Shown one piece after another: positions 1 to 8,224 of a stretch of DNA of 36,520 bases (position 1 is the first letter of the stretch; the number at the start of each line of letters is the position of its first letter). The stretch comes from Bacteroidia bacterium (GTDB lineage Bacteria; Bacteroidota; Bacteroidia; SpSt-205). Under the pieces are notes generated by a model that did not search any database, was not told the origin of the DNA, and was given only the letters and a program-made list of their open reading frames with translations. The stretch spans positions 333,345 to 369,864 of the forward strand of contig BPGW01000002.1 of assembly GCA_026003235.1 (NCBI GenBank). The letters run 5' to 3'. Position numbers and translations under genes: made by a program.

Positions 1-3000
1 CCATCAAAGAGCGGGTAGACAGCGGGGTGGTCGTGCTGCAGACCTTTGGTCATACCGCATCGGACATCTTTGATGTGAGCTTTTACGTGCCGGTGGATTA
101 CGACAACTGGGGCAAGTATCCCTTGGTGATTGTCAATGGCTGCTACCAAGGCGAGTTCGACGGGGTGGGAAATATGGCCCAGATTCACAGCGAACGGTTT
201 TTGGTGGCGCCTGGGCGGGGGTGCCTGTGGTACCTTTCTTTGTCCGGCAGTGGGTTTATTGGTCCACTGGGCAACCAGACCCGCAAGATGTACGAGGTAT
301 GGTTTCGCGACTCTATTGGGCGGCCGGTGGGGGATGGGCTTGTAGAGGTTTTTCGTCGGCTTTTTCCGACGGGCGCCAGCGCTTTTGATTACTACCACAT
401 AGCTGGCCAGCCGCTTTTAGGCGACCCCTGTGTGGCGCTGGCGGGTCCCCGCTATCCAGACTTGGCCATAGGGCCAGGGGACCTCCAGGTACAGCCCGCA
501 GAGCCTACCGCAGAGCAGGGCAGTTTTCGGTTGCGCGTGCGGTATCGGAACTTAGGCCTGGCGGTGTCGGATAGTTTTTGGGTGCAGGTGACGCATCGGA
601 TCGTGGGCAGTGGTCAGTCGTTTTCGTATCTGTACCGGCGAGCTCCTTTTGTGCGGGTAGATAGTTTTGAGGTCGTATTGCCTGTTCCCACAGGCGAATG
701 GGCCGGTCCAAACGAAATCACCGTGTTTGTGGATGCTTACAACGAAGTGCTGGATGAGCTGCGCGAAGACAACAACCAGACCCGCATAGAGTTCTTTGTA
801 CGCTCAGCCCGTCCGCTGCCTTTGTATCCGTGGCCTTTTGCCGTGATCAATAAAGACTCCATAGCGCTTATTGCGGCCACCTACAACCAGTCTGTGGTAG
901 CGCCTCAGGGGTATTACTTTGAGATAGACACGAGCTATAAGTTTGATTCGCCGTTTTTGCGGCAGAGTGGGCTTGTGCAGGGCACGACTACGTTTGGACG
1001 GTGGGTGCTTCCTTTTCGGCTGCAGGACAGCGTGGTCTACTACTGGCGGGTTCGGTTGGAGGGGAGTGGCCCGCAGGAGTGGGCTACGCAGTCTTTCCAG
1101 TACATTGCCGGCTCTCGCGAAGGATGGGGGCAGAGCGCTCGCCCGCAGTTTTTGGAAAACGACCTACGCGGGCTTACCTATGGGGCACCGGCTTTTACCT
1201 GGAACTTTACCCAAGTGCGGGTACGCATAGAAGCCCGAGATACCTACACCCCGGCGGGCGCGCGACGATTTCTTTCCCGGGATGCGGTTCTGCTATCAAA
1301 CGATCTGGCCCATACGCTGACGGCGGGGTGGTGGCACGGGGCGCGTCAGCCAGGCGTGTTCATAGCGCCTTTTGACCCGGCTACTTTTGAGCCGCTGGAA
1401 CGCGACCCTGTTTTTGGGGGTTGGCGGTTTTTCTGCTCGGGGTTTTGCTATCAGCGATGGACGCCGGTGTATCACCAAGTTACGATGAGTGCGGAGGCGA
1501 TGGCCGACTCGCTTTTGGCGGTGCTGGCGCGTGCGCCGGCCGGAGCGCCGGTTGTGCTGCTTTTCACGGCGGGGCACTCCGCCCAGAACTGGCCGGATCG
1601 TATGGCACAGGTTCTTAGTCAAATTGGTGCTACCGCCACCGCCTTGACTTTGACGCCTCGGCAGAAGGCTGTTCTGATTGGGCGCAAGGGGGCTCCTCCG
1701 GGCACAGCCATAGAGGTGTTCTCTCCTGATACGCTTTCTTGTGCGGCGCAGCAGGATTTTCAGGTGGCATTGCCGCTGGGATGGATGCTCTCACCTCGCA
1801 TACCGAGGCCGGTAGCCTGGGAAGACGCCTTTTTCGCTTACACCCCTCTCACGCTGAGCGACACCCTCACCCTCTCCATCTACGGGCTCAGAGCCGATGG
1901 AGGGGTAGACACCTTGTATCGGCAGGTGCCCTCCCAAGGCGTCTACGATCTGCGTCCGTACAATACCGCCACTTATACCGATTTGCGGCTGGAGGGGCGC
2001 TTTCAAGATACGGCGGGGTGGACTGCCCCCCAATTGCGCTACTGGTATGTGCTCTTCCGGCCGTTTCCGGACGTGGCTGTGGATCCGGTGCTGCGATGGG
2101 TCCTGCATCGCGATACCGTGGAAGAGGGCGAGTTTATTGACCTTGAATTGGGGCTGCGAAACCTTTTCTCGGCCGCTACGCCTGATAGCCTGGAGGTGCT
2201 TTATCTCGTGCAGAAAGCCTCGGGCGACTGGGACACGCTGGGACGCCAGCTCTATCGGCCCCTCGGCGGGCTGGATACGATCGTGATCCGATACCGCTTC
2301 TCCACGATAGGGCTGGGTGGGCTGAATCGGCTGCGCATCGTGGCCAACCCACAGCCTCGCTTCGGGGAGCGCACCTTCCTCAACAACCGGTGGGAAGCTT
2401 CCTTCTACGTACATGTCGATCGCATCAACCCCGTGGTAGATGTGCTTTTTGATGGCGTGCGCATCCAGAATGGCGATATCGTCTCGCCTGAGCCGACTAT
2501 TCTGATTGAGGTCAAAGACGAGAATCGCTTTTTGGCGCTGGACGATACGGGTTCGGTGATAGTGCGCCTGCGGCGAGCGGGGGATCGCAGCCTGGGCGAG
2601 CGTATCTACTACAGCTCAGGCAAGCTCACTTTCTTTCCTGCTCGCCTGCCAGACAACCGAGCACGCGTAGAATTCAAGCCTGGTCGTCTGGAAAATGGGG
2701 ACTACATCTTGTCCGTGGAGGCCTATGACAAAAAGCGAAACCGTTCTGGCAGCGAGCCTTATGAAGTGAGTTTTCGCATCATAAACGAAAGCACCATCAG
2801 CTACATCGTGAACTATCCCAACCCTTTTTCTACTTCTACGCGCTTTTACTACGAGCTTACGGGGTCGGTGCTACCTGAGGTGTTTCAGATACACATTTAT
2901 ACCGTCACGGGGCGCCTTGTCAAGGTGATAGACCTTAAGGCGCTGGGGGAGGTTCGGATAGGGCGCCATCTGACGCAGTACGCCTGGGACGGTACCGACG

Positions 3001-3143
3001 AATACGGCGATCGGCTGGCCAATGGCGTGTACTTGTATCGGGTGGTGCTGCAGATGCCGGGGCAGGCCAGCCTGGAGCGCCGAGAAGAGGGTCTGTCGGG
3101 GTACTTCCGGGGTGGGTGGGGGAAGATGGTGCTGATGCGATAG
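1..3143 (+). CDS. PorU2-like T9SS C25 peptidase (5' truncated)
   Basis: The reading frame is open from the first bases of the window, so the gene starts upstream and the GTG at 27 is internal. The visible part begins in the gingipain-like peptidase C25 domain. A His in TFGHTASD (codon at 51) and a Cys in VNGCYQGEFD (codon at 141) match the catalytic His-Cys pair of family C25, followed by the usual SERFLVAPGRG segment. Next come CARDB-like beta domains, a segment resembling the ILEI/FAM3 fold with LIGRKGAPPGTAIE, further Ig-like domains, and a C-terminal NYPNPFS / WDGTDEYGDRLANGVYLYRV module of the T9SS type A / FlgD kind. That order is the one I know from proteins called PorU2, putative second sortases of type IX secretion. 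Expected location is the outer membrane or cell surface. A role in processing T9SS cargo is inferred from family. It appears to end as a single-gene unit, because nuoG has its own promoter 24 nt after its stop. Confidence 0.8.
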   Translation, partial: IKERVDSGVVVLQTFGHTASDIFDVSFYVPVDYDNWGKYPLVIVNGCYQGEFDGVGNMAQIHSERFLVAPGRGCLWYLSLSGSGFIGPLGNQTRKMYEVWFRDSIGRPVGDGLVEVFRRLFPTGASAFDYYHIAGQPLLGDPCVALAGPRYPDLAIGPGDLQVQPAEPTAEQGSFRLRVRYRNLGLAVSDSFWVQVTHRIVGSGQSFSYLYRRAPFVRVDSFEVVLPVPTGEWAGPNEITVFVDAYNEVLDELREDNNQTRIEFFVRSARPLPLYPWPFAVINKDSIALIAATYNQSVVAPQGYYFEIDTSYKFDSPFLRQSGLVQGTTTFGRWVLPFRLQDSVVYYWRVRLEGSGPQEWATQSFQYIAGSREGWGQSARPQFLENDLRGLTYGAPAFTWNFTQVRVRIEARDTYTPAGARRFLSRDAVLLSNDLAHTLTAGWWHGARQPGVFIAPFDPATFEPLERDPVFGGWRFFCSGFCYQRWTPVYHQVTMSAEAMADSLLAVLARAPAGAPVVLLFTAGHSAQNWPDRMAQVLSQIGATATALTLTPRQKAVLIGRKGAPPGTAIEVFSPDTLSCAAQQDFQVALPLGWMLSPRIPRPVAWEDAFFAYTPLTLSDTLTLSIYGLRADGGVDTLYRQVPSQGVYDLRPYNTATYTDLRLEGRFQDTAGWTAPQLRYWYVLFRPFPDVAVDPVLRWVLHRDTVEEGEFIDLELGLRNLFSAATPDSLEVLYLVQKASGDWDTLGRQLYRPLGGLDTIVIRYRFSTIGLGGLNRLRIVANPQPRFGERTFLNNRWEASFYVHVDRINPVVDVLFDGVRIQNGDIVSPEPTILIEVKDENRFLALDDTGSVIVRLRRAGDRSLGERIYYSSGKLTFFPARLPDNRARVEFKPGRLENGDYILSVEAYDKKRNRSGSEPYEVSFRIINESTISYIVNYPNPFSTSTRFYYELTGSVLPEVFQIHIYTVTGRLVKVIDLKALGEVRIGRHLTQYAWDGTDEYGDRLANGVYLYRVVLQMPGQASLERREEGLSGYFRGGWGKMVLMR

Positions 3144-3166
3144 CGTGCGGGCCGCTTATTTCGTTT

Positions 3167-3181
3167 TATGTTTGCGGTATG
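3167..3181 (+). promoter_or_regulatory. -7 promoter element and leaderless start of nuoG
   Basis: TATGTTTG at 3167-3174 matches TAnnTTTG. Four bases (cggt) separate it from the ATG at 3179. This decides the start: the in-frame ATG at 3116 lies upstream of the promoter and inside the previous gene. Confidence 0.75.
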
Positions 3182-4906
3182 CCCACCTTCTACATAGACG
3201 GGCAGCCTTACACCTACGAAGGGGGCGGCAAGCTCCTCCAGTACTGCCTGGACCACGGGATTGAGATTCCCTTCTTTTGCTACCATCCTGCGCTGAGCAT
3301 ACCGGCCAATTGCCGGATGTGTTTGGTGGAGACGGGCCTGCCCCAGAAAGACCGGCAGACCGGTGAGTACCTGCGAGAGCCTGACGGTTCGCTCAAAGTG
3401 GCTTGGGGGCCTAAGCCGGTGCCTGCTTGTACGACCGACCTGGTGCCTGACCTCCATGTACGTACCCATCGCACCTCCCAGACTGTGCGGCAGACGCAAC
3501 AATCCGTGCTGGAATTCATCCTCATCAATCACCCTTTAGACTGCCCTATCTGCGATCAGGCAGGAGAGTGCCCCTTGCAGATTTGGACCTATAAGTACGG
3601 CCCAGAAGGGTCTCGTTTTGAGGAGGAGAAGGTGCACAAGCCTAAGCGCATTCGGCTGGGGCCGCATGTGGTGCTGGACGCCGAACGGTGTATCAACTGT
3701 ACCCGCTGTGTGCGTTTTACCGAGGAGATCTCCCAAAGCCGTCAGCTTACTATCGTGCACCGCGGCAACCTGAATTATCCAGCGACGGCGCAAGGCCAGC
3801 CTTTTGACGACCCGTACTCGCTCAACACCGTAGATATCTGTCCGGTGGGGGCTCTCACCAGCGCTGACCATCGCTTCAAAGCGCGCCCTTGGGAGATGAA
3901 CTACACGCCTACTATTTGTACGGGCTGCGCGCGAGGTTGTAACGCCTACGTATGGGTGCGGGACAACCTTGTCATGCGTCTGACCCCTCGCAAGAACCTG
4001 GCGATCAATCAGTATTGGCTCTGCGATGAAGGGCGGCTGGATTATGCCAAGTACAACGAGCGGCGCGCTTCGGGCCTGCGTCAGGCCGGCGATGTGCCGG
4101 TAGCCTGGGAAGAGGGCTTGGAAGCGCTGGCTCTCTTTATAGAGAAGCACCAGGGTAAGATCCTCTTCGTGGGGTCGGCTTACGCCAGCGTGGAAACCCT
4201 TTATGTGCTGGCGGCGTTTCGGGAGCAAGTTTCGCCCGAAAGCCCCCTTCTGTATGTGCCCCACATCCAGCCAGGCTGGGGAGATCACCTCTTGCGCAAA
4301 GACGATCGTACCCCTAATAGCTACGGTGCGCAGGCTCTGGGGTATCGTCCCGCTGCGGTGAAGGAGATAGCAGCGCTGCTGGAAGGCGGTTCGTATACGC
4401 TCTTGTACTGGGTAGAGGATGACCCAGCGCTGGCGGAGCTTCTTCCTATCCTTCCGGCTGGGGTGGCGGTCGTGGCGCATCTGTATCAGCTTGTGGAGGG
4501 GTATGAGCGGCTTGACTGGGTTCTTCCTGCGGCTACGCACCTGGAGAGCTTTGGGACCTATGTGAATTTTGAGGGGCGAGCGCAGACGGTGCAGCCTGCG
4601 CGCCAGTGGCAGCAAATGAAGCCGGAGGACTGGTTCTATCTGCCGAAAAGCCGCTTAGATGCCGCTGGTCAGGCCGTAGATCGTTGGCGCCATCCTGAGC
4701 ATATCCCCGATTGCCTGCCCAGCTATCAGATGTTGCTCAAGCTGGCCCAGAAACTCCGAAAGCCCCTGGATTGGCCCTCCGATCATCTGCCGATTTGGGA
4801 AAAGCTCAGGGCGACGCTACCCTTTATGGCGGGGGCGGTGTATCCGAAGCTCCTGCGCAAAGAGATGTTTCGCCACAACCAGCTGGAGTTTGCCATCAGG
4901 GTGTAG
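3179..4906 (+). CDS. nuoG: NADH-quinone oxidoreductase subunit G (short form)
   Basis: Iron-sulfur subunit of the complex I electron-input arm; it passes electrons from NADH through a chain of clusters on the cytoplasmic side. Visible ligands, numbered from the ATG at 3179: [2Fe-2S] C34, C45, C48, C84; His-Cys3 cluster H118, C122, C125, C131; [4Fe-4S] C171, C174, C177, C221; and a further four-cysteine set C247, C250, C254, C282 at the entry of the molybdopterin-oxidoreductase-like domain. The remainder is a shortened version of that domain and keeps LPAATHLESFGTYVNFEGRA. At 575 aa it is much shorter than E. coli NuoG (about 900 aa). No other nuo gene is in the window and the gene is monocistronic here: a promoter sits just before it and an opposing gene overlaps its 3' end by 11 bp. 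A different respiratory or hydrogenase-linked diaphorase subunit is possible, but nuoG is the best fit. Confidence 0.85.
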   Translation: MPTFYIDGQPYTYEGGGKLLQYCLDHGIEIPFFCYHPALSIPANCRMCLVETGLPQKDRQTGEYLREPDGSLKVAWGPKPVPACTTDLVPDLHVRTHRTSQTVRQTQQSVLEFILINHPLDCPICDQAGECPLQIWTYKYGPEGSRFEEEKVHKPKRIRLGPHVVLDAERCINCTRCVRFTEEISQSRQLTIVHRGNLNYPATAQGQPFDDPYSLNTVDICPVGALTSADHRFKARPWEMNYTPTICTGCARGCNAYVWVRDNLVMRLTPRKNLAINQYWLCDEGRLDYAKYNERRASGLRQAGDVPVAWEEGLEALALFIEKHQGKILFVGSAYASVETLYVLAAFREQVSPESPLLYVPHIQPGWGDHLLRKDDRTPNSYGAQALGYRPAAVKEIAALLEGGSYTLLYWVEDDPALAELLPILPAGVAVVAHLYQLVEGYERLDWVLPAATHLESFGTYVNFEGRAQTVQPARQWQQMKPEDWFYLPKSRLDAAGQAVDRWRHPEHIPDCLPSYQMLLKLAQKLRKPLDWPSDHLPIWEKLRATLPFMAGAVYPKLLRKEMFRHNQLEFAIRV

Positions 4907-5699
4907 AGAGGAGGCGGGCGACCAGAGCGGATAGCTCATTTAGGCTGGAAAAAGTGCCTGCGGCAGCGCTCGCATAGGGATGATCGTGAGGAACTATCCA
5001 GGGCGGTCCCGCTTCCAAAAAAGGTGCTTCAGGGCAGGCGGAGTCGGTGCAGAGTAAGAGGCTCGCTCGGGTCAAGTAAACCGCCGTCTGCGCCCACGGT
5101 AGCCCCACCTTAAGGTGAAGGCGACTCGGAAAACGATAACTGGCCTGCCTCAACCGAGTAATGGAAGGAGGGCTACCGACCACCCATACGGTGTAACCCT
5201 CCAGCGCCAAGAGCTCCGCTATGTGGGTAGATTCGGCCGGATCTTCTTGCCCAGTGAGTAAGGTCACGATACGGGATGAGACCGGGCTAAGTGGGGCTTC
5301 GTCTACGGGAAGGCGCGCTATTTTTTCCGAAGCAGGCGGAAAGGGGGAATAAACCTGCAAGGAAAAGCGTTTTTTCCATCTCTTAGCCAAAAAAGATCCA
5401 AGCTGACTGGGTGAAGGCTGGAAGGCTGTGGGCTGAAAGCCCTCTTGAGTCCAGAGGGCTTCTATTTCTCGGGCGATTTGGCTGAGGCTCCAATGCCCCC
5501 AGAAGCCGATGTGTCGGCCCCAACCGTGGTAGATTCGGAGGGCGTAGCCGGGCTTCGTGGTGGGCCAGGTGGGGTTCCAGCTCAAGGTCCATAGGGGCTC
5601 TTTTTCGGAGAAGTAAGCTGCGACCTGGGCGTAGGCTTCTCCTCGCCAATCGTAGTGGGTGGTTTCGTGAGCGGGAAGCAGCCAGACCCAGCCGTGCAT
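4896..5699 (-). CDS. Unknown protein, possibly a divergent GT-B glycosyltransferase
   Basis: Protein of 267 aa that I do not recognise with certainty. It has no signal peptide or membrane segment. Two features hint at a GT-B fold of the heptosyltransferase (GT9) kind: a central strand-turn VVGSPPS after a block IVTLLTGQEDPAES, and near the C-terminus LLLCTDSACPEAPFLEAGPP, which resembles the nDSG-type sugar-nucleotide site of GT9 enzymes. Neither is strong. The protein is rich in Trp and Pro. It is the third gene of a pepA-pdxA-unknown operon; its ATG overlaps the pdxA stop as ATGA, so translational coupling is likely. Its stop lies inside the 3' end of nuoG on the other strand. Function is best left as unknown. 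Confidence 0.7.
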   Translation of the reverse strand: MHGWVWLLPAHETTHYDWRGEAYAQVAAYFSEKEPLWTLSWNPTWPTTKPGYALRIYHGWGRHIGFWGHWSLSQIAREIEALWTQEGFQPTAFQPSPSQLGSFLAKRWKKRFSLQVYSPFPPASEKIARLPVDEAPLSPVSSRIVTLLTGQEDPAESTHIAELLALEGYTVWVVGSPPSITRLRQASYRFPSRLHLKVGLPWAQTAVYLTRASLLLCTDSACPEAPFLEAGPPWIVPHDHPYASAAAGTFSSLNELSALVARLLSTP

Positions 5700-6721
5700 C
5701 AGGGGTGTGCTTGTCTACGGTGCCAGATGGCCAGCCCTTCCCAGATAGCGCTGCTTAGGCTGCTTGGGTCGGCCTCCTCGCGGCCTACCTTATCATAGGC
5801 CACGCCATGGTCCGGCGAAGTGCGCACGAAAGGCAGCCCAGCGGTGTACTGAAAGCCTTCCCAGCCTTCCAAGAGCTTGAAGGGGATAAGTCCCTGGTCG
5901 TGGTAAAGAGCCAGGATGCCCTCTACTTGGGTGTACTGGCGGGAGCCGAAGAACCCATCCGCTGCAAAGGGCCCGCCAATGAAGTGGCCCTCTTCCCGGA
6001 ATTTCTCCAGGAGGGGGGCAAGCCAGGTTTTCTCTTCCTTGCCCAGGAGGCCCTCGTCGCCTGCGTGGGGATTGAGCGCCAGGACGGCGATGCGGGGTTT
6101 GGGCACAGCAAAGTCCCGCTTTAGCGCCGCTATAAAAGTGCGAAGGGCCTGCTCAACTTTTTCGGCTGAGAGGGCGGAAGCCACCTCAGCCAAGGGAAGG
6201 TGCTCCGTAACCAGCGCCACGCGTAGGGTTTGGCCTACCATGACCATCAAGGGCGGGGTGTCCGGATACAGGGCGCGAAGGTATTCGGTGTGCCCTCGGT
6301 AGGGAAAGGTCTCTTCTTCGTAGAAGGTGCTTTTATCCACCGGCAGCGAGACGAGCAGGTTGAGGCTACCGGCCTGAGCGGCTTGGACGGCTGCCTGGAA
6401 GGCTTGCCGGGCTAAGCGTCCTCCTTCCGCAGAAGGCTTGCCGATCAAAATGTCCTGCAGGGGCGCGCACTCCATCAGGTTGAGCTGGCCGGGCTGGGCT
6501 TCTTCGGGCCGTGAGATGCGATGGTAACGGAGGGTAGACAGTCCAAGGAAACCCCGCCACCGCTCCACCACGCGGCGGTGGGCAAAAATCACAGGGATGA
6601 AGCGATCTTCCCACCCTTCTTGAGCCAGAAGCTGGAAGAGCAATTGGGGGCCGATGCCGCCTGGCTCTCCTATGGAGAAGCCTACGCGCGGCAGTTCAGC
6701 CGCCGAAGAGCCGTTCTCCAT
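5699..6721 (-). CDS. pdxA: 4-hydroxythreonine-4-phosphate dehydrogenase
   Basis: NAD-dependent enzyme of the DXP-dependent pyridoxal phosphate pathway; it oxidises 4-phosphohydroxy-threonine to a product that decarboxylates to 3-amino-1-hydroxyacetone phosphate. The 340-aa length is typical. The N-terminus carries the family sequence GFSIGEPGGIGPQ. The three metal-binding histidines are visible: H144 in GHTEYLRA, H219 in LNPHAGDEG, H274 in YHDQGLIPFK. The C-terminal TSPDHGVAYD is also characteristic. It is the middle gene of a minus-strand operon; its 5' end overlaps the pepA stop by 26 bp and its stop overlaps the next start (ATGA). A start slightly downstream is possible because the first nine residues are poorly conserved in character. 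Confidence 0.95.
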   Translation of the reverse strand: MENGSSAAELPRVGFSIGEPGGIGPQLLFQLLAQEGWEDRFIPVIFAHRRVVERWRGFLGLSTLRYHRISRPEEAQPGQLNLMECAPLQDILIGKPSAEGGRLARQAFQAAVQAAQAGSLNLLVSLPVDKSTFYEEETFPYRGHTEYLRALYPDTPPLMVMVGQTLRVALVTEHLPLAEVASALSAEKVEQALRTFIAALKRDFAVPKPRIAVLALNPHAGDEGLLGKEEKTWLAPLLEKFREEGHFIGGPFAADGFFGSRQYTQVEGILALYHDQGLIPFKLLEGWEGFQYTAGLPFVRTSPDHGVAYDKVGREEADPSSLSSAIWEGLAIWHRRQAHP

Positions 6722-8186
6722 GCCGCATGAGAAAGGCTACCGTCAGGCGCACGCCCACGCCAGAAGCGTACTTGACTTGGTAATGGCGTGGGAAACCTCG
6801 GTCGGGAGGGGTAGGCTTCGGAAGGAAAGCCGTTCCAGCGATGTCAATGTGAGCCCAAGGATACCGTACAAAGTATTCCAGGAACTTGGCGGCGGTGATG
6901 GCGCCGGCTTGCCGACCTGCGGAGTTTTTGATGGCGGCGATGTCGCTTTTGATGAGGTGCCCGTACTCTTCCCAGAGGGGGAATTCTACCAGCCGTTCGT
7001 AGGTAGCCCAAGCGGCCTCCAGGAGGGCGTCGCGGATGGCTTGTCCAGCGTTGGTAAAAAGCACGGAGGCGTAAGGCCCGACGGCCAAGGCGGCGGCTCC
7101 AGTCAGGGTCGCAAAGTCTAAGACGAAAGCCGGGTTGTATCGCCGGGCGTAAGCCAGCGCATCGGCTAAAATGAGCCGTCCTTCGGCGTCGGTGTTGCGA
7201 ATTTCCACCGGTGTGCCGTCATACAGGTGGATGATGTCGCTGGGGGTGTAGGCGTTTTCCCCCGGGCGGTTGTCGGTGGCGGGCACCAGCGCCACAAGGT
7301 GGAAGGGCAGCTTCAACAGGGCAGCCGCCCGCAGCGCTCCAATCACCGCCGCCGCCCCCGCCATGTCGCACTTCATGTAATCCATGCTATCGGGGGTAGG
7401 CTTGAGGCTTAGCCCTCCTGTGTCAAAGACAAGGCCCTTCCCCACCAGTACAAGAGGCTTACGATTGACCGGGCTTGCAGGACGGTATTCGGCTATGGTG
7501 AACGTGGGGGGATTGAGGCTGCCGCGGTTGACCGCCAGGATCCCCCCCATCTTTTCGGCTTCAATGCGGGCCTTGTCCCAAATCTCTACCGAAAAACCGG
7601 CTTCTTGTCCTGTGGCGGCGATGCGATGGGCCAACTCTTCGGCTGTGAGGACATTAGGGGGTTCGTTGACCCAGTCTCGGGCCATGTTTACGCTTTGGCC
7701 AATGATGAGGCCTCTCTCAATCGCGCTTTTGGCGCTGTCGGGGGCTAAGAGGGTGATCTTTTCTACGGTTTGGGGGGGATCGGGGGCGTACTTCGTGAAG
7801 CGGTACAAGCTCATGTGGGCCATTTCGGCCAGCGCTTGCCAGAAGTCTTCTTCATCGGTGGTGCCGGGGGGCTGGAGCCAAGCTAATTGGACTTCTGCCC
7901 AGCCGACCTCTTCGGCTTTGCGTAGAGCGTAGTATACCCCTCGTCGCAGGTGTTCTACTGTGTAGTGGGGGAGGGTCACCTGCAGCGCTTGGTAGCGGCC
8001 GTCGGCATAAAAGCGGAGCCGTTCGCTGAGCGGAAACTGCCCTGCTTGCAGGCCAAAAGGTTGAAGGGCCTTTTCCCACCACGCAGCTAAGTCAGGCGTC
8101 TGGAGAGGGGGGAGAATCCATAAGATAGGCAAGTGAGGGTTTTGAGGCAGCTGGCCGGGCAGCCAGGATTCCAAGCGTACGTCCAT
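6696..8186 (-). CDS. pepA: Leucyl aminopeptidase (family M17)
   Basis: Cytosolic M17 metallo-aminopeptidase that releases N-terminal residues from peptides with two metal ions. The signature NTDAEGRL is at residues 331-338 counted from the ATG at 8186. The metal ligands expected for the family are in place: K250, D255, D274, D333, E335; the catalytic pair would be K262 and R337. Spacings agree with E. coli PepA. The start is set at 8186 rather than the TTG at 8195 because a perfect TAACTTTG promoter element covers the bases just upstream of the ATG and overlaps the TTG. First gene of the pepA-pdxA-unknown operon and divergent from the amine oxidase gene. The family sometimes also binds DNA, but nothing here tests that. 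Confidence 0.93.
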   Translation of the reverse strand: MDVRLESWLPGQLPQNPHLPILWILPPLQTPDLAAWWEKALQPFGLQAGQFPLSERLRFYADGRYQALQVTLPHYTVEHLRRGVYYALRKAEEVGWAEVQLAWLQPPGTTDEEDFWQALAEMAHMSLYRFTKYAPDPPQTVEKITLLAPDSAKSAIERGLIIGQSVNMARDWVNEPPNVLTAEELAHRIAATGQEAGFSVEIWDKARIEAEKMGGILAVNRGSLNPPTFTIAEYRPASPVNRKPLVLVGKGLVFDTGGLSLKPTPDSMDYMKCDMAGAAAVIGALRAAALLKLPFHLVALVPATDNRPGENAYTPSDIIHLYDGTPVEIRNTDAEGRLILADALAYARRYNPAFVLDFATLTGAAALAVGPYASVLFTNAGQAIRDALLEAAWATYERLVEFPLWEEYGHLIKSDIAAIKNSAGRQAGAITAAKFLEYFVRYPWAHIDIAGTAFLPKPTPPDRGFPRHYQVKYASGVGVRLTVAFLMRHGERLFGG

Positions 8187-8200
8187 GGCCGGCAAAGTTA
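8184..8200 (-). promoter_or_regulatory. -7 promoter element and leaderless start of pepA
   Basis: On the minus strand TAACTTTG (8193-8200), six bases CCGGCC, then ATG (8186-8184). A perfect TAnnTTTG match. It rules out the upstream TTG at 8195, which lies inside the element. Confidence 0.75.
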
Positions 8201-8209
8201 GGCGGTGGG

Positions 8210-8224
8210 TATCTTTGTTGGGTG
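8210..8224 (+). promoter_or_regulatory. -7 promoter element and leaderless GTG start of the amine oxidase gene
   Basis: TATCTTTG at 8210-8217, four bases (ttgg), then GTG at 8222. It lies 9 bp from the oppositely directed pepA element, so the two promoters overlap physically. Confidence 0.75.

Noticed and set aside
3536-4615. Minus-strand open frame of 359 codons inside nuoG
   Set aside because: Composition is that of an antisense shadow in GC-rich coding DNA (many Arg, His, Pro); no motif and no promoter. nuoG is unmistakable on the other strand.
8193-8195. TTG start for pepA
   Set aside because: It overlaps the -7 element and could not be in the mRNA; the ATG at 8186 is used.
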